Source: Paracoccaceae bacterium (lineage in GTDB: Bacteria > Pseudomonadota > Alphaproteobacteria > Rhodobacterales > Rhodobacteraceae). Taken from it: a stretch of DNA of 5,854 nt. Location: positions 1 to 5,854 of the forward strand of contig QKHF01000051.1 of the NCBI GenBank assembly GCA_003250135.1. The letters are read 5' to 3'. Below, in pieces: positions 1-4,582 of the stretch. Made by a program: the position numbers and the translations under genes. Each line of letters opens with the position of its first letter. Positions within the stretch are counted from its first letter, which is position 1. The notes beneath the pieces are model-generated. The model was not told the DNA's origin. It saw only the letters and a program-made list of their open reading frames with translations, and did no database searches.

Positions 1-339
1 GGGGCCGACCGAGCCCGCGACGATCACGGTGCGCCCAGCCTTGTCGGCCACGCCACGCGCCAGCTCCGCCGCACGGACGTTCAGTTCCCGCACGCGATCC
101 TGGGCGTGGTGCAGCTTCAAACGGTTGCGGGTGCCGCCGAAGGAGTTGGTGAGGATCAGGTCCGAACCGGCGTCGACAAAGCTCTGGTGAAGCTCGCGAA
201 TGTTGTCCGGCTGGTCCGTGTTCCACAACTCCGGCGCCTCACCCGAGGCGAGGCCCTTGTTGAACAGGTTGGTGCCGGTGGCGCCGTCCGCGAGAATCCA
301 GTCCCGCTCGGACAGGAGCGCCGTCAGAGCGTCCGTCAT
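1..339 (-). CDS. bmt: Homocysteine S-methyltransferase (betaine-type), N-terminal part
   Basis: The visible 113 codons begin MTDALTALLSERDWILADGATGTNL on the minus strand (first residues only quoted in part here: MTDALTALLSERDW, then ILADGATGTNLF). The DGATGT motif (residues 18-23), the segment APELWN (35-40), the LTNSFGG motif (63-69) and the AGSVGP strand (108-113) are hallmarks of the first part of the homocysteine-binding TIM barrel shared by MetH, BHMT and Mmum/YagD. Family members transfer a methyl group to homocysteine to make methionine in the cytoplasm. Rhodobacteraceae proteins with this N-terminus are usually named betaine-homocysteine methyltransferase. The donor cannot be read here because the zinc-binding cysteines lie in the missing C-terminal two thirds. 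The start is the ATG at 339-337, preceded by a weak GGA about 8 nt away. The gene lies 78 bp downstream of sufE in the same direction, so cotranscription is possible. The family is nearly certain, the methyl donor inferred. Confidence 0.9.
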   Translation of the reverse strand, partial: MTDALTALLSERDWILADGATGTNLFNKGLASGEAPELWNTDQPDNIRELHQSFVDAGSDLILTNSFGGTRNRLKLHHAQDRVRELNVRAAELARGVADKAGRTVIVAGSVGP

Positions 340-371
340 GGTTCTAGTCCGTCTGTTTCGAATCGCCGCGC

Positions 372-401
372 ACTATAGGGCGGGCCGACGCCCGGCGACA
401 G
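372..401 (-). promoter_or_regulatory. Possible sigma-70 promoter for the homocysteine methyltransferase
   Basis: In the sufE-bmt gap the minus strand reads TATAGT at 377-372, a five of six match to the -10 consensus. The best -35 partner is CTGTCG (401-396) at 18-bp spacing, matching only three of six. Transcription would begin near 365 and leave a leader of about 26 nt before the ATG. A small GC hairpin (CGGGC at 381-385 with GCCCG at 390-394) falls between the two elements and lacks a T-run, so it is a poor terminator for sufE. Read-through from sufE is the simpler alternative. Confidence 0.3.
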
Positions 402-417
402 GCCGGTTTGCTGGGCC

Positions 418-852
418 TCAGGCGACGCGTTCGGCCTGCCCCGCCAGCGCCTTCAGCCGCTGGATCATGGCCCTTAGACCGTTCGAGCGCTGCTTGGAGA
501 TCGCCTGATCGAGACCCAGCCGCGCCATCGCGCCCTCGGCGTCCTCGGCGAGGATCGCCGACGCTGGGCGCCCGGACAGCAACGCATGCAGGATCGCGAT
601 CAGGCCGCGCACGATATGGGCGTCGCTGTCGCCCTGAAAATGCAGGATCGGCCCGTTCGGCCCGTCCTCCAGCGACGGCGCGATCCAGACCTGGCTGGCG
701 CAACCGTCCACCTTGGTCGCCGCATTTCGCATGTTTTCCTGCAGTTCAGGCATGGCCTTGCCCAACTCGATGACATAGCGATACCGCTCCTCCCAGTCCT
801 CAAGGAACTCGAAGTTATCGGCGATCTCTTCGAATGTCGGCGCGTCGGCCAT
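418..852 (-). CDS. sufE: SufE family cysteine desulfurase sulfur acceptor
   Basis: This 144-residue protein matches SufE in length and layout. SufE accepts persulfide sulfur from the cysteine desulfurase SufS and passes it to the SufBCD scaffold during Fe-S cluster assembly in the cytosol. The N-terminal helix and the segment FLEDWEERYRYVIELGK (residues 16-32) are typical, as is the motif KVDGCASQVW (47-56). Its Cys51 aligns with the catalytic Cys51 of E. coli SufE and is the only cysteine in the protein. The C-terminal part SKQRSNGLRAMIQRL (119-133) matches the usual family ending. The ATG at 852-850 is chosen because a perfect AGGAGG (864-859) sits 6 nt upstream. An open frame continues upstream to 1188 but carries no SufE-like sequence and runs antisense through the lipoprotein gene. 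No sufS, sufB, sufC or sufD gene is adjacent, so this is a stand-alone copy, as often found in alphaproteobacteria. Confidence 0.94.
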   Translation of the reverse strand: MADAPTFEEIADNFEFLEDWEERYRYVIELGKAMPELQENMRNAATKVDGCASQVWIAPSLEDGPNGPILHFQGDSDAHIVRGLIAILHALLSGRPASAILAEDAEGAMARLGLDQAISKQRSNGLRAMIQRLKALAGQAERVA

Positions 853-858
853 GGCGGT

Positions 859-864
859 CCTCCT
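859..864 (-). promoter_or_regulatory. Strong ribosome-binding site deciding the sufE start
   Basis: The minus strand reads AGGAGG six nucleotides before the ATG at 852. This is a full match to the anti-Shine-Dalgarno sequence and is the main reason to reject the longer open frame upstream. It also predicts efficient translation. Confidence 0.85.
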
Positions 865-917
865 AAGCCGATCATGTAGAGGGCGGCGGCCAAAAGGTCC
901 AGAAGCCGCGCCGATGC

Positions 918-931
918 AGGCGCTTGCGCCT
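918..931. repeat. Inverted repeat in the middle of the sufE/lipoprotein gap
   Basis: AGGCGCTTGCGCCT is a perfect inverted repeat with 6-bp arms around a 2-bp centre (or 5-bp arms with a CTTG loop). It lies almost exactly midway between the two divergent start codons, 65 bp from the sufE ATG and 60 bp from the lipoprotein ATG. It could be an operator for a dimeric regulator serving both genes. In GC-rich DNA such a palindrome can also arise by chance. No convincing -35/-10 pair is visible on either strand nearby: the best for sufE is TGGACC (901-896) with TACATG (878-873), which would start transcription right at the Shine-Dalgarno. Confidence 0.35.
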
Positions 932-991
932 CGCCCTATTCCATGGCTATTGAGGCCCCTGCTTTTCGGCCGATCAAAGGAATGGCGATCC

Positions 992-1456
992 ATGCGGAAT
1001 TTTGGCGGAGCGCTTCGGCGCGGCGGACGCGGCGCGATGGTCGCCTTGCTGGTGATTGGACTGACCGCCTGCTCGGGTTCGGACGAAGAGGAGCCCGCCG
1101 TCGACGCGACGCCGCCCGAGCCCGAAAAGGTACTGATGCAGAGCGTCACCGCGATCGATTTCGGCCGCACCTTTGACGCAGTCGTCATCTCGGTCGAGGG
1201 GGTCGCGCCGGGCCTCGGCTATCAGAACCCGGAATTGCGCAACCATGCGGGCGGCGCCCGGTCCCAAGACGGTTTCGGCCAGTTTGATCTCGTCGCCACG
1301 CCGCCGGACGAGGAACTGGCGAACACCCTGCCGCAGGCCGGCTCGACCAACGCGCTCAGGATTCGCGCCGACCGTGAATTGCCGGCCGCCGTGCTGCAAG
1401 GACTGCGCGGCGTGCGGGTGTTCACCGAAGGCGGGGTCGCGACGCGCCCGTTCTAG
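992..1456 (+). CDS. Uncharacterised small lipoprotein
   Basis: The 154-residue product starts MRNFGGALRRGGRG, a positively charged n-region, followed by the hydrophobic stretch AMVALLVIGLTAC. The lipobox is LTAC with Cys27 as the lipidated residue. Ser at +2 predicts export to the outer membrane by the Lol pathway rather than inner-membrane retention. An acidic, proline-rich linker (SGSDEEEPAVDATPPEPEK, 28-46) precedes a domain of about 105 residues with alternating strands (AVVISVEGVAPGLGYQNPELR, then FGQFDLVATPP and ALRIRADRELPAAVL). I do not recognise a named family. After the lipobox there is no further cysteine, no transmembrane helix and no obvious catalytic motif. The ATG at 992 has AAAGGAA (976-982) nine nt upstream and puts the signal peptide at the N-terminus, whereas the in-frame ATG at 851 would bury it behind 47 residues. 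The gene is divergent from sufE and converges on rnd with a 12-bp gap. Confidence 0.85.
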   Translation: MRNFGGALRRGGRGAMVALLVIGLTACSGSDEEEPAVDATPPEPEKVLMQSVTAIDFGRTFDAVVISVEGVAPGLGYQNPELRNHAGGARSQDGFGQFDLVATPPDEELANTLPQAGSTNALRIRADRELPAAVLQGLRGVRVFTEGGVATRPF

Positions 1457-1468
1457 GCCACGCGCACG

Positions 1469-2641
1469 TCAGAGCTTGGTGATCCTTACCCGCGAGCCTT
1501 TCGCGGACAGCGCGATTTCGCCCCGTTTCAGACGCAGCGCATCCTCGCCGAACACCTCGCGCCGCCAGCCGTGCAGCGCCGGGATGCCGTCCATCTCGCC
1601 CGACGCGATCGCTTCGAGTTCGGCGGAGGAGGCGATCAGCTTCGGCGCAACCCCGGTCTCCTCGGACCGCGCTTTGAGCAGCACTTTCAGCAGATCGCTC
1701 AGCGCCTGAGCGTTGGATTTCTGCGGCATCTTGTCGGGAGCCTCGGGCCGGTCCTCGGGCGGGCAGGCCTCGCCCCGCGCCACCGCCGCCAGAATCTCCT
1801 CCATCGCCTTGGGCTTGCGCGCATCGCGTTGCAGAAGGCGGCTGCGGCCCAGATCTTCCTCGGTCTTCGGCCGGTTGGCGGCGATCTCGAGCAGCGCATC
1901 GTCCTTGATGACGCGGTTGCGCGGCACGTCCCGCTCCTGCGCCGTGCGCTCACGCCACGCGGCCAGTTCCCGGGCGATGGCGAGGAACGCGGTTGAATTG
2001 GTCCGGGTCTTCAACCTCCGCCACGCGTCTTCAGGATGGACATTGTAGGTCGCCGGGTCGGTCAGGATGGCGATTTCCTCGGCGACCCAGCGCTCCCGCC
2101 CGGTCTCTTCAAGCCGCTTGGAAAGATGCTCATAGATCCGCCGCAGATGCGTGACGTCGCCCAGCGCGTAGTGCAGTTGCTTGTCCGACAAGGGCCGGCG
2201 CGACCAGTCGGTGAAGCGGGAGCTTTTGTCGAGCTGCGCCTTGGCGATTTTCCGCACCAGCGTCTCGTAACCCACCTGATCGCCATAGCCGCAGACCATG
2301 GCCGCCACCTGAGTATCGAACAGAGGCGTCGGAATCACATCGCCGAAATGGTAAAAAATTTCAACGTCTTGCCGGGCGGCGTGAAACACTTTCACGACGT
2401 TCGGATCGGCCATCAACGCGTGCACCGGCGCAAGGTCCAGCCCCTTGGCCAAGGGGTCGATCAGCACCGCGCCCTCCTCGCTGGAGGGATCGCCGCCGAT
2501 GGGGCGCGCCATCTGCAAAAGACAGAGCTGCGGCCAATAGGTCCGCTCCCGAAGGAACTCCGTATCGACCGTCACGTAAGGGGCTTCGGCGAAGTCGGCG
2601 CAGATGGCCTCAAGCTCCGCCTGATCGGAAATAAGTCGCAT
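1469..2641 (-). CDS. rnd: Ribonuclease D
   Basis: The 390-residue product has the full DEDDy 3'-5' exonuclease domain. Exo I is VTVDTEFLRERTYWPQL with Asp26 and Glu28, Exo II is VFHAARQDVEIF with Asp92, and Exo III is YALGD with Tyr158 and Asp162. DKSSRFTDWSRRPLS (138-152) is the usual RNase D signature between Exo II and Exo III. An HRDC domain spans about 213-290 and includes VPRNRVIKDDALLEIA. A C-terminal region (about 300-390) completes the usual two-HRDC-like layout. RNase D trims tRNA and other small stable RNA 3' ends in the cytoplasm with two metal ions. The ATG at 2641 places the exonuclease fold at the expected distance and has GGCGAG shortly upstream. ATG 2671 in the same frame adds ten residues and has no Shine-Dalgarno. 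The gene is transcribed alone, divergent from the dioxygenase gene and convergent with the lipoprotein gene. Confidence 0.96.
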   Translation of the reverse strand: MRLISDQAELEAICADFAEAPYVTVDTEFLRERTYWPQLCLLQMARPIGGDPSSEEGAVLIDPLAKGLDLAPVHALMADPNVVKVFHAARQDVEIFYHFGDVIPTPLFDTQVAAMVCGYGDQVGYETLVRKIAKAQLDKSSRFTDWSRRPLSDKQLHYALGDVTHLRRIYEHLSKRLEETGRERWVAEEIAILTDPATYNVHPEDAWRRLKTRTNSTAFLAIARELAAWRERTAQERDVPRNRVIKDDALLEIAANRPKTEEDLGRSRLLQRDARKPKAMEEILAAVARGEACPPEDRPEAPDKMPQKSNAQALSDLLKVLLKARSEETGVAPKLIASSAELEAIASGEMDGIPALHGWRREVFGEDALRLKRGEIALSAKGSRVRITKL

Positions 2642-2647
2642 GACTCG

Positions 2648-2676
2648 CCTATAGCGAACCGCGTCCTGCATGTCGC
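2648..2676 (-). promoter_or_regulatory. Candidate promoter for rnd, possibly leaderless
   Basis: The minus strand carries GCGACA (2676-2671, four of six to TTGACA) and TATAGG (2653-2648, four of six to TATAAT) separated by exactly 17 bp. Transcription would then start at or within one or two bases of the rnd ATG at 2641, giving a leaderless message. Other A+T-rich matches further upstream on the minus strand, such as TTGTTT with TGTAGG at 17 bp around 2753-2725, would give a conventional leader instead. The choice cannot be made from sequence alone. Confidence 0.3.
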
Positions 2677-2734
2677 GGGGAAAACAGACCCGCCCAGCCG
2701 CCGACGCAGCGCCACGGCGTCGCGCTCGCCTACA

Positions 2735-2798
2735 GTTTCCCAATACGAAACAAACAAAGCCAAAAATCGTGAATTGAACTTGTGAGTATTCAGCGCCA
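2735..2798. promoter_or_regulatory. A+T-rich divergent promoter region between rnd and the dioxygenase gene
   Basis: This is the most A+T-rich segment of the window, with runs such as GAAACAAACAAAG and CCAAAAATCG, and it stands out against GC-rich flanks. It lies between two divergent genes and is the natural place for their promoters. For the rightward gene TTGAAC (2774-2779) resembles a -35 box, but the -10 position 17 bp on reads CACTTT, a poor match. TGAAT (2770-2774) and ATTCA (2788-2792) form a spaced inverted repeat that could bind a regulator. Confidence 0.4.
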
Positions 2799-2814
2799 CT
2801 TTGGTGAGCCAAAG
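2799..2814 (+). promoter_or_regulatory. Hairpin overlapping the dioxygenase ribosome-binding site
   Basis: CTTTGG (2799-2804) pairs perfectly with CCAAAG (2809-2814) across the 4-nt loop TGAG. The 3' arm supplies the first bases of the Shine-Dalgarno AAAGGAG (2811-2817), whose last three bases remain free, and the ATG follows at 2824. In the mRNA this stem could lower or modulate ribosome access. With six pairs it is only moderately stable, so the effect may be small. Confidence 0.4.
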
Positions 2815-2823
2815 GAGAACACT

Positions 2824-3621
2824 ATGCGCCAACCCGTTATCTTCGTCTCTCACGGCTCGCCGACCCTGGTTCTCGACAACACGCCGGCGCGCGACTTCAT
2901 GCGCCAGTTTGGGCGGACATTGGGACGCCCCCGGGCGATTCTGGTGGTCTCGGCGCATTGGGAGACGGCGATTCCCACCGTCTCGACCTCCGCCCGGCCG
3001 GAAACCATCTATGATTTTGGAGGCTTCCCGCCTCAGCTTTACCGGATGACTCACCCTGCGCACGGGGCGCCGGACGTCGCCGAAGAGGTCGTGGAGGCGC
3101 TGGAGAGCGCCGGGCTTCCCATCGAGCGCGCGGCGCGCGGCCTAGACCATGGCGCCTGGATTCCGCTGAAGCTGATGAACCCCGAGGCCGACATTCCCGT
3201 CCTGCAACTCTCGATCATCCACGGCGGAACGCCCGAGCAGCACCTCGCGCTGGGCCGCGCCATCGCGCCGCTGCGCGACAAGGGCGTGCTGATCCTCGCC
3301 TCGGGCTCGATCACCCATGACCTTATGTCGTTCTTCCGCGGACGGCCAAACCTTGACGACCCCGCGCCCGACTGGGTGACGGAGTTTGGCGACTGGGCGG
3401 CCGAACGGGTCGAAGCCGGCGATGTGGCGGCGCTGCTCGACTACCGCGCCCAAGGCCCGCACGCCGCCCGAAATCACCCGACCGAGGACCATTTCCTGCC
3501 GCTGCACGTGGCGTTGGGCGCCGCCGAGGGCGACACGGGGCGGCGCATCCATCGCAGCCACGCCTACGCCATTCTGCAGATGGACGCCTACGCATTCGGC
3601 GAAACGCCCAAAGCGGCTTAA
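2824..3621 (+). CDS. ygiD: DODA-type extradiol ring-opening dioxygenase (YgiD/LigB family)
   Basis: This 265-residue protein is close in length to E. coli YgiD (about 262) and belongs to the class III extradiol dioxygenases with a LigB fold. The conserved histidines are all present: His10 in FVSHGSP, His45 in VSAHW, His109 in LDHGAW, His165 in GSITHDL and His223 in EDHFLPL. In YgiD the equivalents of His10, His45 and His223 bind the metal, and the SITHDL histidine is the catalytic base. The segment IYDFGGFPPQLY (62-73) is also typical. Characterised relatives cleave the ring of catecholic compounds such as L-DOPA, but the substrate of most bacterial members is unknown and none is implied by the neighbours. 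The ATG at 2824 follows AAAGGAG (2811-2817) by 6 nt. A GTG at 2782 would add 14 residues with no family similarity and is rejected. The gene has no catabolic partners nearby and is probably monocistronic. Confidence 0.93.
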   Translation: MRQPVIFVSHGSPTLVLDNTPARDFMRQFGRTLGRPRAILVVSAHWETAIPTVSTSARPETIYDFGGFPPQLYRMTHPAHGAPDVAEEVVEALESAGLPIERAARGLDHGAWIPLKLMNPEADIPVLQLSIIHGGTPEQHLALGRAIAPLRDKGVLILASGSITHDLMSFFRGRPNLDDPAPDWVTEFGDWAAERVEAGDVAALLDYRAQGPHAARNHPTEDHFLPLHVALGAAEGDTGRRIHRSHAYAILQMDAYAFGETPKAA

Positions 3622-3771
3622 TCACGCCGCGACGGGAACCTTTTCGCCGTGCGTATCGTTGTTCTGTATCGACGCGGTACGACGTTTCGCCCAAAAATCG
3701 CCGCGATCTGGGCGTCGGAGTCCGCCCGATTCTCAACGGCGCGCGCCGCGCGTTCAATGCAGGAGCAGACC
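3622..3771 (+). other. Intergenic region before the OmpA lipoprotein gene
   Basis: This 150-bp gap holds no gene that I can support. No clear terminator for the dioxygenase gene is visible: the only pairing just after its stop is a short ACGG/CCGT stem around 3631-3648. Close to the next gene, AACG-G-CGCG (3735-3743) can pair with CGCGCGTT (3747-3754), giving eight base pairs with one bulged G and a CGC loop. Within it CGGCGCGCGCCG (3737-3748) is a perfect 12-bp palindrome. No good -35/-10 pair was found. Confidence 0.4.
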
Positions 3772-4410
3772 ATGTATCTGAAATACGCCATTATCGGCGC
3801 CACCGCCCTGTCTCTCACCGCCTGTCAGACGGTGCAGAACAACCCCAACACCGCCACGGGCGCCGCGGTCGGCGCGCTGGCCGGCGCGGGCCTTGGCCTG
3901 CTGGTCGGCGGCGATGACCGCCGCAACGCCCTGGTCGGCGCGGGCGTCGGCCTGCTGGCGGGCGCCGCGGTGGGCAGCTATCTCGACCGGCAGCAGCGCG
4001 AGCTTGAATCGGACCTCGCGGGCACCGGGGCCACCGTCACCCGCGTCGGCGACGCGCTTCTGGTCAACCTGCCGTCGGGCGTGACCTTCGATGTCGACTC
4101 GGCGGCGATCCGGCCCGAGTTCTACACGCCGCTCGCCAATGTCGCGCAGACCATGAACGAGTATCCGGAAAGCTATATCGACGTGATCGGGCACACGGAC
4201 TCCACCGGCTCGGCGCAGTACAATCAGGCGCTGTCCGAGCGGCGCGCCGGCTCGGTCGGCAGCTTCCTGGTCGGCCAGCGCGTGCTCCAGCAGCGCATCG
4301 TGACCTACGGTTATGGCGAGACGCAGCCGATCGCCACGAACGACACCGCCGAGGGCCGCCAGCGGAACCGCCGGGTCGAAATCAAGATCACGCCCGCGAC
4401 GCGCGGCTGA
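3772..4410 (+). CDS. OmpA-family lipoprotein with glycine zippers (YiaD/Pal-like)
   Basis: The 212-residue product begins with a lipoprotein signal peptide, MYLKYAIIGATALSLTAC, with Cys18 as the lipid anchor and Gln at +2, consistent with the outer membrane. Two glycine-zipper segments follow (about 30-47 and 55-69), separated by the charged turn GDDRR. They resemble the hairpin found in YiaD-like and 17-kDa-antigen-type proteins. The OmpA-like peptidoglycan-binding domain spans about 95-208. Its core GHTDSTGSAQYNQALSERRA carries Asp143 and Arg158, spaced 15 apart like the pair that grips diaminopimelate in A. baumannii OmpA, plus Asn151. The end of the domain, RQRNRRVEIKI (196-206), is also canonical. 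The protein most likely ties the outer membrane to the cell wall. AGGAG (3761-3765) lies 6 nt before ATG 3772. The in-frame ATG at 3757 precedes that Shine-Dalgarno and is less likely. No tol genes are adjacent, so this is not the main Pal locus. Confidence 0.93.
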   Translation: MYLKYAIIGATALSLTACQTVQNNPNTATGAAVGALAGAGLGLLVGGDDRRNALVGAGVGLLAGAAVGSYLDRQQRELESDLAGTGATVTRVGDALLVNLPSGVTFDVDSAAIRPEFYTPLANVAQTMNEYPESYIDVIGHTDSTGSAQYNQALSERRAGSVGSFLVGQRVLQQRIVTYGYGETQPIATNDTAEGRQRNRRVEIKITPATRG

Positions 4411-4429
4411 TCCCAACCGTTACCGCTTG

Positions 4430-4462
4430 CGCGCCGCGAGGGAGCCCCTTCGCGGCGCGTTT
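4430..4462 (+). terminator. Rho-independent-type terminator after the OmpA lipoprotein gene
   Basis: CGCGCCGCGA (4430-4439) pairs perfectly over 10 bp with TCGCGGCGCG (4450-4459) around a 10-nt loop (4440-4449), and the stem is followed by TTT. It starts 20 bp after the stop codon. The stem is very strong but the T-run is short, as is common in GC-rich alphaproteobacteria. It probably separates this gene from aspS. Confidence 0.65.
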
Positions 4463-4495
4463 GCGTCATATGCCCCTCCAACGCCCGTCTCAGCC

Positions 4496-4524
4496 TTGAC
4501 TTTGCAGGGCTGAACCTGTGTATC
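4496..4524 (+). promoter_or_regulatory. Candidate aspS promoter
   Basis: TTGACT (4496-4501) matches the -35 consensus in five of six positions. At 17-bp spacing the -10 position reads TGTATC (4519-4524), three of six. It lies downstream of the terminator-like hairpin and would start transcription near 4531, giving a leader of about 52 nt that contains the 4536-4554 hairpin. Confidence 0.45.
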
Positions 4525-4535
4525 CGCTCGGTCTG

Positions 4536-4554
4536 CGCCCGCGCCTCGCGGGCG
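4536..4554 (+). promoter_or_regulatory. GC hairpin in the aspS leader
   Basis: CGCCCGCG (4536-4543) pairs with CGCGGGCG (4547-4554) over 8 bp with a tight CCT loop, and is followed by GTCTTATC. It ends 28 nt before the aspS ATG and would sit at the 5' end of the message if the TTGACT promoter is used. It could stabilise the transcript or act in attenuation, though the T-run is interrupted. No alternative antiterminator pairing is evident. Confidence 0.4.
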
Positions 4555-4582
4555 GTCTTATCCACGCTTGAAGGGCCGAGCC

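Noticed and set aside
340..417. SAM-II or SAH riboswitch before the homocysteine methyltransferase
   Set aside because: Such elements are plausible before methionine-cycle genes in this group, but the 78-bp gap lacks any conserved core I can recognise and contains only a short GC hairpin.
851..991. Upstream start at 851 for the small lipoprotein
   Set aside because: It would place 47 residues before the signal peptide and overlap the sufE start region. ATG 992 has a suitable Shine-Dalgarno and the proper signal-peptide layout.
853..1188. N-terminal extension of sufE to an upstream start at 1188
   Set aside because: It would add 112 residues unlike any SufE, run antisense through the lipoprotein gene and ignore the perfect AGGAGG before ATG 852.
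2036..2785. Open frame of 249 codons on the plus strand opposite rnd
   Set aside because: It is antisense to the catalytic domain of a clearly conserved RNase D, and no family features appear in its translation.
2642..2812. Upstream extension of RNase D beyond 2641
   Set aside because: The extra residues are unlike RNase D N-termini, there is no Shine-Dalgarno at the alternative ATG 2671, and the extension crosses the A+T-rich promoter region.
3737..3748. Perfect 12-bp palindrome CGGCGCGCGCCG before the OmpA lipoprotein gene as an operator
   Set aside because: It is built only of G and C in alternating runs, which are frequent by chance in this DNA, and no promoter is placed convincingly around it.
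3754..4416. Open frame of 220 codons on the minus strand opposite the OmpA lipoprotein gene
   Set aside because: Its translation is Arg/Gly/Ala/Asp-rich with no domain, and it mirrors the codon bias of the plus-strand gene.
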